Source: Planctobacterium marinum (GTDB lineage: Bacteria > Pseudomonadota > Gammaproteobacteria > Enterobacterales > Alteromonadaceae). From it: 64,000 nt of DNA. The stretch covers positions 62,001 to 126,000 of the forward strand of contig NZ_JAJEWQ010000004.1 in the NCBI RefSeq assembly GCF_020687805.1, read 5' to 3'. Shown piece after piece: positions 18,222 to 27,365 of this stretch. Within the stretch, counting starts at the first letter, position 1, and each line of letters begins with the position of its first letter. Under the pieces are notes generated by a model. It was not told where the DNA came from, made no database searches, and was given only the letters and a program-made list of their open reading frames with translations. A program made the translations under genes and the position numbers.

Positions 18222-19229
18222 ATGAATATCGTTACGCCGGTGCCAACAGCTATCCCGTTCACTACATCCAATGTGAACACGGAATCTGCGCGCCGTGATA
18301 ATGTGCAGCGGGAAGTGATACCGCAATTATCACAACCGGAAAACTCATCGGCAGAAGCCGGTTTGGGTTCAGAATCAGATCGTCTTAAACAATCGGCAAA
18401 ATCAGCTCAACCCGCCCAGGCACCCACTTATGAACGTCCGGTTGTACAACAAAACCCCAATGCAGACACCAGTGGCTTAAACAATACCGCAGGTGATACA
18501 CCGGATAATGCTAAGCAGGAAAGTGCCGGTAAAGAAGACGCTGAAGAACGCCAGAAGCAGCAAAAAGAAGCAGCCGATAAGCAGGAACTGGAGCGTCTGA
18601 AAACGCGGGATCAGGAAGTTCGGGCACACGAACAGGCCCATGCGGCTGTTGGGGGTCAGTATGCCGGTTCACCCAGCTACGAATTTGAAACTGGACCTGA
18701 TGGGCAGCAATATGCGGTGGGCGGTGAAGTCTCTATCGATATTTCAAAAGAGTCCGAGCCCGAAGATACGCTGAATAAAATGCAGCAGGTTAAAGCGGCT
18801 GCGCTGGCACCCGCTGAACCTTCACCACAGGATTTTCGGGTAGCCAGTGAAGCGACACGTATTGCGGCTGAAGCCCGTGTTGAAATAGCACAGGACGAGA
18901 TAGAGCAGCAAAAAGACGCCCAGCAGGAAAGTATTGATCGGGTCTTTGGTAGACAAGACAACAGTGCCGCAGAGGCAATTGAAGAGACTATTCCTGAACT
19001 GGATGAAATCGTCGACCCAGGTGATGTGGGCGCTCCCACCCGTTCTCTTGAGCGGCCAGAACAATTTGTCGACAATGCCCTGAATGCCTTTTTATCTCAG
19101 CAAAATGGTGAGGAAACCGAAATCAACTCACAACGGGACGAAGAGATTACTCAGCGCGCGTTGAGAATCGCCAACTTCTACCAACAAACTTCTACCCCAC
19201 GTACCGAAGGCTTTCAGCAATTCGCCTGA
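18222..19229 (+). CDS. Putative metalloprotease, SprA-related (CJM1_0395) family
   Basis: A 335-residue protein. The first 110 residues are low-complexity and rich in Q, A, N and E, likely disordered. A coiled, highly charged stretch (AEERQKQQKEAADKQELERL) leads to the core: VRAHEQAHAAVGG has an HExxH zinc motif (HEQAH), followed by YEFETGPDGQQYAVGGEVSI, typical of the SprA-related family of putative metalloproteases. The C-terminal third is acidic and Gln-rich. No signal peptide is seen, so it is cytoplasmic or exported by another route. Follows the rod-like gene by 21 bases. The substrate is unknown. Confidence 0.8.
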   Translation: MNIVTPVPTAIPFTTSNVNTESARRDNVQREVIPQLSQPENSSAEAGLGSESDRLKQSAKSAQPAQAPTYERPVVQQNPNADTSGLNNTAGDTPDNAKQESAGKEDAEERQKQQKEAADKQELERLKTRDQEVRAHEQAHAAVGGQYAGSPSYEFETGPDGQQYAVGGEVSIDISKESEPEDTLNKMQQVKAAALAPAEPSPQDFRVASEATRIAAEARVEIAQDEIEQQKDAQQESIDRVFGRQDNSAAEAIEETIPELDEIVDPGDVGAPTRSLERPEQFVDNALNAFLSQQNGEETEINSQRDEEITQRALRIANFYQQTSTPRTEGFQQFA

Positions 19230-19290
19230 TGGCTCTATTGCAGATGGCCAGGCAAATTGCCCGACCTGATACTGCATCTGATATTACAGA

Positions 19291-21624
19291 CTATTTCTTC
19301 GCTTTAGCAAAGGCTTCTGCAAACGCATTGCCCATAGCGCTGTTGCCTGCTTTGTTGTCCTGACGTGGTGCGCGCGTCGGTTTATTGGTGCGCTGTTCAT
19401 GGCGTTTCTGAGGCTTACCTGCGCCCTGGCTTTGTACCGGTGCTTTGTCGTCCAGGCGCATGGTCAGCGAAATACGCTTACGTGCCACATCCACTTCAGT
19501 TACTTTCACCTTGACGATATCACCGGCTTTTACCACTTCCCTCGGGTCAGAAATAAATTTATCAGTGATGCAGGAAATGTGTACCAGACCGTCCTGGTGC
19601 ACTCCGATGTCCACAAAGGCCCCGAAGTTCGCCACGTTGCTGATGACGCCTTCCAGAATCATACCGGGCTTGAGGTCATTAATGGTATCAACCCCTTCCT
19701 TAAACTGGGCCGTTTTAAATTCCGGACGCGGATCGCGCCCCGGTTTCAGCAGCTCTGCCAAAATGTCTTTGATGGTGGGTAAACCAAAATGCTCATTGAC
19801 GAAGCTTTCCGGCATGATCTTTTTGATAACGTCGGCATTTCCGATCATTTGTCGCACGTCACAACCTGCTTCCTGTTGCATTTGTTCTACAACGGGATAA
19901 GCCTCAGGGTGCACCGCTGAGCTGTCCAGCGGCTCACTGCCATTGTTAATACGCAGGAATCCGGCACATTGTTCAAATGCTTTCGGTCCCAGGCGCGCCA
20001 CTTTAGTGAGCTCTTTGCGGCTGTTGAAGGCACCATTTTGATTGCGATATTCCACAATGTTCTGCGCCAGGGTTTTATTTAATCCGGAAATATTGGCCAG
20101 AATTGCCGGTGAGGCCGTATTTAAATCTACACCAACGGCATTTACACAGTCTTCGATAACCGCTTCCAGTGATTGCCCCAACTGACTCTGACTGACATCG
20201 TGTTGATACTGGCCAACACCAATGGCCTTGGGTTCGATTTTCACCAGTTCTGCCAGCGGGTCCTGTAAACGTCGGGCAATGGAAACCGCACCGCGCAAGG
20301 ACACATCCATGTCGGGTAATTCCAGAGAGGCCAGTTCAGAAGCGGAATATACTGAGGCTCCTGCTTCACTGACGATCAGTTTGGTGAGTGTTAAATCAGG
20401 CTCGCTTTTCATCAGCTCGGCCACTAACTTATCCGTTTCCCGGGAACCGGTACCATTGCCAATGCTGATCAGTTCTACCTTGTGCTGTCGGCAGATATTG
20501 GCCAGAGTCCGCAAGGACTTGTCCCAATGGTTTTGGGGCGCGTGCGGGTAAATAACCTGCGTAGCCAACACTTTGCCGGTCTGATCCACTATTGCTACTT
20601 TTACCCCAGTTCGCAAACCTGGATCCAGACCCATGGTAACTCGCGGCCCGGCAGGCGCCGCCATCAGTAAGTCTTTCAGATTGGAGGCAAATACATTAAT
20701 CGCTTCCAGTTCGGCTGATTCGCGCAATTGGCTGAACAGTTCATTTTCCATGTACATCAGAATTTTGATGCGCCAGGTCCACTGGATTACGCCGGTTAAC
20801 CATTTACCGGCTGCTTTTTGCGACAGGTGCTGACTGGCCAGGCCGGTATGGTCAGCAATAATGGATTCGCAATAAGAGGTTTTGTCGGATTCTTCTTTTT
20901 CCGGGTCGGGTTCCAGAGAAACCTGGAGAAAGCCTTCATTGCGGCCCCGGAACATCGCCAAAGCGCGGTGCGATGGGGTCGTGGTCAGCTTTTCACGGTG
21001 CTCGAAATAATCACTGAACTTAGCGGCCTCTTTTTCTTTTCCAGGTACCAAAACACTTTTGATAAAGGCATTTTTTTGCAGGTGTCTGCGTATTTTCTGC
21101 AGCAAATCGGCATCTTCGGCAAAGCGTTCCATCAAAATGAATTTGGCGCCGTCCAGGGCGTCTTTGGTGGTGGCTACTGCGTCATTGAGGAATTGTTCAG
21201 CCTGTGCTTCCGGGTCTAACGAGGCATCGTTAAACAGTGCGTCGGCTAAAGGTTCCAGGCCGTTTTCGATGGCGATCTGGCCCTTGGTACGTCGCTTGGG
21301 TTTATAGGGTAAATACAGCTCTTCCAGCTCAGCTTTTGAAACACAGGCATTGATTTTATCGTTCAGGGTATCGGTGAGTTTGTCCTGTTCACTGATGGAT
21401 TTAATGATGGCTTCTTTGCGTTCCCACAGTTCCCGCAAGTAGGTTAATCTTTGCGACAGGTTACGCAGTTGTGTGTCATCCAGCCCTTGTGTGGCTTCTT
21501 TTCGATATCGGGCGATAAACGGCACGGTTGCGCCGCCATCCATTAACTCTACCGCTGAGGAGATTTGCGTTGCAGAGATGTTCAGTTCCTGACTGAGTTG
21601 AGAAAATATAATTTGATTAGCCAT
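19291..21624 (-). CDS. tex: Tex family RNA-binding transcription accessory protein
   Basis: A 777-residue protein. The order is an N-terminal helical Tex domain, a YqgF/RNase H-like fold ([17 protein letters not shown], near residue 330), helix-hairpin-helix repeats ([19 protein letters not shown]) and a C-terminal S1 RNA-binding domain ([20 protein letters not shown]), ending in a basic Gln/Lys-rich tail. Tex (YhgF in E. coli) binds nucleic acids and transcription complexes. The frame could begin four codons earlier at 21636, but the ATG at 21624 (MANQIIF) has GGAAG five bases upstream and is preferred. Downstream of greB on the same strand, the same neighbours as in E. coli. Confidence 0.95.
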   Translation of the reverse strand: MANQIIFSQLSQELNISATQISSAVELMDGGATVPFIARYRKEATQGLDDTQLRNLSQRLTYLRELWERKEAIIKSISEQDKLTDTLNDKINACVSKAELEELYLPYKPKRRTKGQIAIENGLEPLADALFNDASLDPEAQAEQFLNDAVATTKDALDGAKFILMERFAEDADLLQKIRRHLQKNAFIKSVLVPGKEKEAAKFSDYFEHREKLTTTPSHRALAMFRGRNEGFLQVSLEPDPEKEESDKTSYCESIIADHTGLASQHLSQKAAGKWLTGVIQWTWRIKILMYMENELFSQLRESAELEAINVFASNLKDLLMAAPAGPRVTMGLDPGLRTGVKVAIVDQTGKVLATQVIYPHAPQNHWDKSLRTLANICRQHKVELISIGNGTGSRETDKLVAELMKSEPDLTLTKLIVSEAGASVYSASELASLELPDMDVSLRGAVSIARRLQDPLAELVKIEPKAIGVGQYQHDVSQSQLGQSLEAVIEDCVNAVGVDLNTASPAILANISGLNKTLAQNIVEYRNQNGAFNSRKELTKVARLGPKAFEQCAGFLRINNGSEPLDSSAVHPEAYPVVEQMQQEAGCDVRQMIGNADVIKKIMPESFVNEHFGLPTIKDILAELLKPGRDPRPEFKTAQFKEGVDTINDLKPGMILEGVISNVANFGAFVDIGVHQDGLVHISCITDKFISDPREVVKAGDIVKVKVTEVDVARKRISLTMRLDDKAPVQSQGAGKPQKRHEQRTNKPTRAPRQDNKAGNSAMGNAFAEAFAKAKK

Positions 21625-21722
21625 GCTTGCTTCCATCAGGGAGTGACATTAATTCGTTAGATATATTCCAGGCAATATGAGGCCTGAGCGCAACTTTACA
21701 ATGTTATTCGTCGGTTTTCCTG

Positions 21723-22214
21723 TTATTCGGCTGTCGATTGCTTGTCCGGGTAGTCAATTTCAGTGATATACCAGTGCTTTTTACCTTCCGGTGTCGCAAC
21801 CACAATCTCATCATCAACACTGTGTTTGGGCAAGGCTCTGGCCATGGGACTGTCTATGGATATCACATCTTTTCGGGCGAATATTTCATCATAGCCAACA
21901 ATCTGAAACTGGCGTTCATCACCATCGTCGTTTTCTACACTCACCCTGGCGCCGAAGAATACTTTGCCTTCTTGCTGAGGTGCATAGTCGACAATCTTTA
22001 ATGCTTCCAGGCGTTTGCTCAGGTAGCGTACCCGGCGATCTATTTCCCGTAGTTTGCGTTTGTTTTCTTTGTAATCTGCGTTTTCGCTTCTGTCCCCCAG
22101 ACTGGCGGCCCAGGTAACTTTCGCGGTAATTTCAGGTCTTTCAGTTCGCCACAGGTAGTCCAGTTCGGCTTTGAGCTTGATGTATCCGGGGCGGGTGATC
22201 AAAGGTGTGCGCAT
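21723..22214 (-). CDS. greB: Transcription elongation factor GreB
   Basis: A 163-residue protein with the Gre layout: an N-terminal antiparallel coiled coil (1-75) with the acidic tip (ASLGDRSENADY, where the D and E residues coordinate Mg2+ at the RNA polymerase active site), and a C-terminal FKBP-like globular domain (GYDEIFARKDVISIDSPMAR). It rescues backtracked polymerase by stimulating transcript cleavage. The basic N-terminal coiled coil and overall length separate GreB from GreA. Lies 98 bases upstream of tex. Confidence 0.95.
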   Translation of the reverse strand: MRTPLITRPGYIKLKAELDYLWRTERPEITAKVTWAASLGDRSENADYKENKRKLREIDRRVRYLSKRLEALKIVDYAPQQEGKVFFGARVSVENDDGDERQFQIVGYDEIFARKDVISIDSPMARALPKHSVDDEIVVATPEGKKHWYITEIDYPDKQSTAE

Positions 22215-22519
22215 GATGATAAATAGTTCGTAAAATTAAATTGTTCGTAAGTTCAATAAGTTGTGTTTTTTGTCCCACAAAAGTGCTTTTTTTCCAGGAA
22301 AAAAAACGCTTTTGAGCTAAAGTTATATTAACAAAAACGCTGAAAACGGAGGTATAACATTTTTTATCTCTCTACAGGATTGAACAACAACGACAGTCCT
22401 GCAACGTTTTAAATCAGATTCTGCTAATGCAGACTTATTAATATTGCCAGGCGCAATACCATTCGAAAATTCCGATGAGGACGTGGATCGGCAAGGAAAG
22501 TCGAACAATAAAAAACTAA
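22215..22519. other. Gene-free interval between greB and the FKBP gene
   Basis: Both flanking genes run on the minus strand, so this interval should hold the greB promoter. It contains an A/T-rich hairpin (22279-22313) and no frame with a convincing start. A plus-strand frame is open from about 22390 to 22600 with a protein-like composition but no ATG, GTG or TTG start with a ribosome site; it may be a gene remnant. Confidence 0.5.
22279..22313. repeat. A/T-rich inverted repeat upstream of greB
   Basis: The arms AAAAGTGCTTTTTTT and AAAAAAAACGCTTTT pair over 15 positions, with one mismatch and one G-U pair, around the loop CCAGG. No U-tract follows on either strand beyond the arms themselves. 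It sits about 65-100 bases upstream of the greB start and could be a transcription terminator of limited strength or a structured leader. Confidence 0.4.
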
Positions 22520-22545
22520 AAAAGCCGGGCTGTTGCCCGGCTTTT
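22520..22545 (-). terminator. Rho-independent terminator of the FKBP gene
   Basis: An 11-base perfect stem (AAAAGCCGGGC with GCCCGGCTTTT) around TGTT, starting 18 bases beyond the FKBP stop codon at 22564. The A/T ends of the arms supply a U-tract on the minus strand; it may also work in the plus direction. Confidence 0.85.
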
Positions 22546-22563
22546 GCTATTCAAAGTCTAAAA

Positions 22564-23331
22564 TTACTTAGATTCGATAGAAAGCAATTCCACATCAAAT
22601 ACTAAGGTAGAGTTTGGCTTAATTTTGCCAGTAGCGCGCGAGCCGTAGGCCAGTTCGCTGGGAATGTGGAAACGGTACTTAGAACCCACATTCATCAGTT
22701 GCACACCTTCGGTCCAGCCTTTGATAACGCGATTGAGCGGGAATACCGCAGGTTCGCCGCGATCATACGAGGAATCAAACACAGTGCCGTCAATCAAGGT
22801 ACCGTGGTAATGCACCTTAACGGTATCTTCAGCAGAAGGTTTTTCGCCTTCACCTTCTGTCAGGACTTCGTATTGGATACCTGATTCAGTTTCCATTACG
22901 CCTTCACGCTGTTTGTTTTCAGCCAGGTATGCCTGGCCTTCTTCCAGTGTTTTTTGACCTTCCACTGCGGCCATTTCCGTCTGCTTTTGCTGTGCAGCGG
23001 CTTGCAGGGCCTGGATTAATTTAGTGGATTCTTCGTCGGTTAAAATGGCGTTACCGTCGATGGCGGCCATAAAACCTTGTTTTACATGTTCAGCACTGAA
23101 GGTCATACCAAACTCAGCGTATTGCTCTGCCTGTGCTGTTACATATTTACCCATGTTCTCACCCAGGGCGTAGGCTTGTTTTTCTGCTTCAGGTAACTGA
23201 TTTACCTGTTCAATAGTCATTGTCATTGCTGCTGCCTTATCAGTATTGGCGTTGTTAGAAGATTGTTCCTGTTGACATGCGCTCAACCCAATCACACTAG
23301 CAAGTGCTATCAAAAGTGATCTGTTTCTCAT
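22564..23331 (-). CDS. fkpA: Lipoprotein FKBP-type peptidyl-prolyl isomerase, FkpA/Mip-like
   Basis: A 255-residue protein. The N-terminus is a lipoprotein signal ending in LSAC-Q, so the mature protein is lipidated at that cysteine and faces the periplasm. An N-terminal dimerisation domain of alternating helices (residues 40-140) is followed by the FKBP domain ([48 protein letters not shown]). It catalyses proline isomerisation and acts as a folding chaperone. The longer upstream frame is rejected because ATG at 23331 has CGGAGC six bases before it and gives the lipobox. In E. coli fkpA also lies beside slyX. Confidence 0.92.
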   Translation of the reverse strand: MRNRSLLIALASVIGLSACQQEQSSNNANTDKAAAMTMTIEQVNQLPEAEKQAYALGENMGKYVTAQAEQYAEFGMTFSAEHVKQGFMAAIDGNAILTDEESTKLIQALQAAAQQKQTEMAAVEGQKTLEEGQAYLAENKQREGVMETESGIQYEVLTEGEGEKPSAEDTVKVHYHGTLIDGTVFDSSYDRGEPAVFPLNRVIKGWTEGVQLMNVGSKYRFHIPSELAYGSRATGKIKPNSTLVFDVELLSIESK

Positions 23332-23462
23332 GAATTGCTCCGATTTATTGGTTTTGGAATTTGTTTGAAAAAAGCCAGAAATTGTGGCGGGCAGTTTCCA
23401 CGCAAAGCGCATATACTAAACAGAGTTTTACTATTTCGAAACCATAACCAAGAAATAAAAGG

Positions 23463-24464
23463 ATGATCAGACTAAAAAGTAACCAACTCGTTCGTTTTTT
23501 CCTGTACTTATCCGGTATTTTCGCACTTCTTTCCTGCGGTACTTATCACAAAGAGCCGGCCTTAGAGTTTCAGCATGCTGAAGATGGCGCCATGGCTGCT
23601 GATATTTCCCGGGACGCTAAAATCAGTGTGGTTTCCAGTATCGATTTGGGCTTATTGGTTTGGGACCTGGAATACAATCAGAAAATATACCAGTGGGCCT
23701 ACAAGGGTGATGGCGAGACAATTAATCTGGTATCCATGGTGCGCATCGCCAATGACAACTCTTATGTGGTAAGCGCTGATCGCGACGCTTTTGCAATCTG
23801 GAGTCTGAACACCGGCGAACCGGATGGCTTCTGGCGTATCGATGAATCCACTATTCGCGACGTGGCGATAGCTGATCAAGGAACAACTGTTCTTGTTGGC
23901 AGAAGTAACGGTAAAGTGATGATGTTAGAGCCGTTTACCGGCAGACGATTGGAGTTTTTAGGCCACACTGAACGCATTAACAGCGTGGATATTTCTCCCA
24001 ATGGTTATTATGCACTGACGGGCGGTAATGATTACGTGGCTTATTTATGGGATACCCGGACCGGGCAGGTGGTACATCGTTTTGATCATCCCAGCCGGGT
24101 GACCAAAGTGTTGATCGATCCTAAAGGACGCTATTTGTTTACCGCCGACAGTCAGAAAACAGCCCGTATCTGGGATGCCCAGACCGGGGAAGAGGTCTCC
24201 CGTTTGCAGTTTATACAAAGGCAAATGATCTTCTCCTCAGTGGTGTTTTCTGACGATGGCAGCCGATTACTGACGGGCTCCCCAAATCGGTTGTTGGCAC
24301 TGTGGGAAGTGCAAAGTGGCAATCAGATAGAAGGTTGGCGGGTCAGACCCAATGAAAAAGCGGTGGGCAACAGTGCCATTGTGTATGGGGTTGGCTTCTA
24401 CAATGAAAATCAGGTGATTTCTGAAAGTAGTAGTGGTTGGGCTGAGGTTTGGGACGTACAATAG
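23463..24464 (+). CDS. WD40-repeat lipoprotein
   Basis: A 333-residue protein with a strong ribosome site (AAAAGG just before ATG). The N-terminus is a lipoprotein signal with the lipobox LLSC at about residue 25. The rest consists of WD40-type blades: LLVWDL, FAIWSL, NSVDISPNGYYALTGG with YLWDTRTG, ARIWDAQTG, LALWEVQSG and EVWDVQ, about seven in all, enough for one beta-propeller. It is probably a membrane-anchored periplasmic scaffold. The last blade closes at the C-terminus. It is divergent from fkpA and just upstream of slyX. The binding partner is not evident. Confidence 0.85.
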   Translation: MIRLKSNQLVRFFLYLSGIFALLSCGTYHKEPALEFQHAEDGAMAADISRDAKISVVSSIDLGLLVWDLEYNQKIYQWAYKGDGETINLVSMVRIANDNSYVVSADRDAFAIWSLNTGEPDGFWRIDESTIRDVAIADQGTTVLVGRSNGKVMMLEPFTGRRLEFLGHTERINSVDISPNGYYALTGGNDYVAYLWDTRTGQVVHRFDHPSRVTKVLIDPKGRYLFTADSQKTARIWDAQTGEEVSRLQFIQRQMIFSSVVFSDDGSRLLTGSPNRLLALWEVQSGNQIEGWRVRPNEKAVGNSAIVYGVGFYNENQVISESSSGWAEVWDVQ

Positions 24465-24495
24465 GCGCCGGTTTATTTGCAAACAGGCAACACAA

Positions 24496-24696
24496 TTGAA
24501 CGAGATTGAACAGCTACAGATTAAAGTCGCTTATCAGGAAGACACCATAGAAGCACTGAATCAGGCATTGATAAAGCAACAACGTCTCATTGATGAGCTG
24601 CAGTTCAAAATGCAGCATGTCACCAATAAGTTGAAAGAGATGTCTTCCAGTAATATAGCCTCCCTGGATGAAGAGACACCCCCGCCACATTATTAA
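24496..24696 (+). CDS. slyX: SlyX family protein
   Basis: A short coiled-coil protein of 66 residues ending in PPPHY, the hallmark C-terminus of SlyX. The heptad stretch (EQLQIKVAYQEDTIEALNQA) predicts a helical oligomer. Its biochemical function is unknown in any organism; in E. coli it lies next to slyD and fkpA. The frame is open back to a GTG at 24433 inside the WD40 gene, but the TTG at 24496 (MNEIEQLQ) gives the family length and follows an AGG nine bases upstream. Confidence 0.85.
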   Translation: MNEIEQLQIKVAYQEDTIEALNQALIKQQRLIDELQFKMQHVTNKLKEMSSSNIASLDEETPPPHY

Positions 24697-24715
24697 CCGC
24701 AGAGGTTTGTGCGCA

Positions 24716-24925
24716 CTAGTTAGAGGGTTTAAAGATACCAATTACGTTTTCATTGCTTCGGGTGCTTTTTTCTGTCTGGTCATCCAACTGGGTTTTGTGA
24801 TAATCGCAATAAACACATTCAACTTTTTCTACATTGTTTTCCATGTATAGCATCAGACTGTCGCTGGCCTTACAATGTGGACAAACGGCGCCTGCGATAA
24901 AGCGCTTTTTAATTTTTTTAGTCAT
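24716..24925 (-). CDS. yheV: YheV family putative zinc-ribbon protein
   Basis: A 69-residue protein. Two cysteine pairs, CPHC and CVYC, spaced as in a zinc ribbon, follow the family opening KKRFIAGAVCP, and it ends with VIGIFKPS, as YheV does. Its function is unknown. The start MTKKIKKRF at 24925 fits the family; six more codons upstream are open. It is convergent with slyX and divergent from yheS, the same group of neighbours as in E. coli. Confidence 0.87.
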   Translation of the reverse strand: MTKKIKKRFIAGAVCPHCKASDSLMLYMENNVEKVECVYCDYHKTQLDDQTEKSTRSNENVIGIFKPSN

Positions 24926-25000
24926 CAGGTTATCAAAGGTCAATGGGCTACAATAAGCACCATTTTATCCGGCCTGGGTAGCAAAAATAAAACGGAAATT

Positions 25001-26905
25001 ATGATTTTACTTAAACAGCTTGCGTTAATGCAGGGTGGGGAATACTTATTACGTGATGTCAGCCTGCAATTCAACACCGGGCAAAAGATTGGCATCATCG
25101 GGCGCAATGGTTGCGGTAAGTCCACGTTATTCAAGGCTATTTTGCAACAATTCCCGATTGAAGAAGGTGAACTGTCAGTGCCTGTGGAGTGGCAAATTGC
25201 CCACGTTGCTCAGGAAACCCCATCTGTGCAACGAACCGCGCTGGAATATGTACTGGACGGTGAAGTGCGCTATCGGGAGTTGGAAGCACAACTCGATGCC
25301 GCCAATCAGGCCAATGACGGAATAAAAATCGCTGAACTTCATGGTCAGTTACAGGATATCGGCGCAGACACGCTGGAAGCCCGGGCAGGCATTATTTTAA
25401 ATGGTTTGGGTTTTGCTCAGCAGCAACACGCCTTGCCCGTAAGTCGTTTTTCCGGCGGTTGGCGTATGCGCTTGAATCTGGCACAGGCGCTGCTCAAGCG
25501 TTCTGATTTACTGCTGCTGGATGAACCTACCAACCACCTGGATTTGGATGCCGTGATTTGGCTGGAATCCTGGTTGCGCAGTTATGAAGGCTGCCTGATG
25601 CTAATTTCCCATGATCGGGATTTTCTGGACGCCGTAGTAAACAATATTGCCAGCTTTGAAAGTAAAGTACTGCGCCACTATGCAGGTAATTACAGTGCCT
25701 TTGAAAAGCAAAAAGCGGAACGCCTGAGATTGCAGGAAGCCACTGCCCGCAAGCAACAGGAAAAAGCCGCGCACCTGCAAAAGTTTATTGACCGCTTTGG
25801 TGCCAAGGCTTCTAAAGCCAAGCAAGCACAAAGCCGCAAAAAACAGCTGGATAAGCTGGTGCAGATTATTCCTGAAACCCAAGAATCTTCATTCTCTTTT
25901 GATTTCTTTGAGCCAGAAAAGCTGCCGAACCCCCTGGTTCACATGGAAAAAACCGAAGCCGGTTACGGCGATATAAGTATTCTTAAGAACATTCAACTCA
26001 ACCTGGTGCCAGGTAGTCGAATTGGTCTGTTGGGTCGCAATGGCGCGGGTAAGTCTACCTTAATCAAATTACTGGCGGGCGATCTTGCCCCCCTGAGTGG
26101 CGAATACAGCACCAGCGCCGGTTTAAAAGTAGGTTATTTTTCCCAGCATCAAATGGATAAACTGCAACCTGATATGTCGGCTCTGCAACATTTTCAGGTG
26201 CTGGACCCTAAGGCAACAGAACAGGCTTTGCGCAATTACCTGGGCAGTTTTGGTTTTCACGGTGATGATGCTTTATCACCGGTAGCCCCCATGTCCGGTG
26301 GTGAAAAAGCCCGATTGTCTCTGGCGTTGATTGTGTATCAAAAACCGAATTTGTTGCTGCTGGATGAGCCCACTAACCACCTGGATATGCAAACCCGGCT
26401 GGGTTTGACCCTGGCTCTGCAGTCTTTTGAAGGGGCTATGGTGATTGTTTCTCACGACCGCTTTTTAATTTCGGCAGTATCGGATGATTATTACCTGGTG
26501 GATGAAGGGCAGGTGAGTCGGTTTGATGGTGATATCCATGATTATGAAAAGTGGGTGTTGAACAAACCTGGTACTGAACCAAAATCCTCTGAATCCGCTA
26601 GCAGTAATGTATCCCGTAAAGAAACAAAGCGACTGGAAGCGGAGTTTCGCAAAACGGTGCAACCGCTGAAAAAGCAAATCAGTGCTGGTGAAAAACAAAT
26701 GGAGCAGTGTCAGGCACGTCTTACAGAGTTGCAGGAGACACTGGCCGACACTTCCTTGTATGAAGCGCATAACAAAGAGCAACTGAAAACGTTGCTGGCA
26801 GAACAGGCCCAGCTCACCGGTCGTTTAGAGGAAGCAGAGCAAAGTTGGTTGGAAGCACAGGAAGCATTGGAAGAGGCCGATCATGAGTTTAGACAAATGC
26901 TTTGA
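25001..26905 (+). CDS. yheS: ABC-F family ATPase YheS
   Basis: A 634-residue protein with two ABC ATPase domains and no membrane segments, like E. coli YheS (637). The Walker A motifs read GRNGCGKST and GRNGAGKST; signature motifs are FSGGWRMRLNLAQAL and MSGGEKARLSLALI; both Walker B motifs are LLLDEPTNHLD. Between the domains is the basic interdomain linker (FIDRFGAKASKAKQAQSR) that in ABC-F proteins reaches into the ribosomal E site. A C-terminal coiled coil follows (580-634). It probably relieves stalled ribosomes. The start at ATG 25001 with CGGAAA is preferred over the longer open frame from 24875. Confidence 0.95.
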   Translation: MILLKQLALMQGGEYLLRDVSLQFNTGQKIGIIGRNGCGKSTLFKAILQQFPIEEGELSVPVEWQIAHVAQETPSVQRTALEYVLDGEVRYRELEAQLDAANQANDGIKIAELHGQLQDIGADTLEARAGIILNGLGFAQQQHALPVSRFSGGWRMRLNLAQALLKRSDLLLLDEPTNHLDLDAVIWLESWLRSYEGCLMLISHDRDFLDAVVNNIASFESKVLRHYAGNYSAFEKQKAERLRLQEATARKQQEKAAHLQKFIDRFGAKASKAKQAQSRKKQLDKLVQIIPETQESSFSFDFFEPEKLPNPLVHMEKTEAGYGDISILKNIQLNLVPGSRIGLLGRNGAGKSTLIKLLAGDLAPLSGEYSTSAGLKVGYFSQHQMDKLQPDMSALQHFQVLDPKATEQALRNYLGSFGFHGDDALSPVAPMSGGEKARLSLALIVYQKPNLLLLDEPTNHLDMQTRLGLTLALQSFEGAMVIVSHDRFLISAVSDDYYLVDEGQVSRFDGDIHDYEKWVLNKPGTEPKSSESASSNVSRKETKRLEAEFRKTVQPLKKQISAGEKQMEQCQARLTELQETLADTSLYEAHNKEQLKTLLAEQAQLTGRLEEAEQSWLEAQEALEEADHEFRQML

Positions 26906-27341
26906 TGCCAGTACCTTTTGGCAATATTCCTGTGAATTGTATGCGCAACCCGGGGTTAAAGCGTTGTGCTTAGAAGGACAGGAGCGCTTTGGGCTAAACG
27001 TCAACCTGGTGTTATTGTGCCACTGGCTGTACCAACAACAATGCACCCTGGAGACAGAGGGTTTTAATAACATAAAAGATGCGATCAGGGTCACCGGGGA
27101 GCAGGTGATTAGCCAGCGACGCAAACGACAGGGGTTGGCAAAAGCAACGCCGGAGTACAAACTGTGTCTGGCCCGTGAACTGGTACTGGAAAAACAGCTG
27201 CAGCAGGACATTATTAAGGCGCTGAACGAACAAACGGTTACCCTTGCCGACAGACATAGCCTGCCACACTATCTGGCCGCAGAAAAGGTAACAGCAGCAG
27301 ACTGGATGAATAACCTCCTGAACTGCTTTAGCCACCGTTGA
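26883..27341 (+). CDS. TIGR02444 family (DUF2390) protein
   Basis: A 152-residue, mostly helical protein. The opening FWQYSCELYAQPGVKALCL and NVNLVLLCHWL are typical of this conserved gammaproteobacterial family, whose function is unknown. It begins inside the last 23 bases of yheS in another frame, so it is translationally coupled to it, and is followed 24 bases later by yheT. It is cytoplasmic by composition, with several cysteines but no paired metal motif. Confidence 0.82.
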   Translation: MSLDKCFDASTFWQYSCELYAQPGVKALCLEGQERFGLNVNLVLLCHWLYQQQCTLETEGFNNIKDAIRVTGEQVISQRRKRQGLAKATPEYKLCLARELVLEKQLQQDIIKALNEQTVTLADRHSLPHYLAAEKVTAADWMNNLLNCFSHR

Positions 27342-27365
27342 GCGGTGCCACATTATTGAGTTTCT

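Noticed and set aside
18677-19075. Minus-strand open frame of 132 codons opposite the SprA-type gene
   Set aside because: Serine- and cysteine-rich shadow translation of an acidic, alanine-rich gene; no ribosome site.
22390-22604. Open plus-strand frame of about 70 codons with protein-like composition between greB and fkpA
   Set aside because: It has no ATG, GTG or TTG with a ribosome site, runs through the fkpA terminator and into the fkpA gene on the other strand; at most a remnant.
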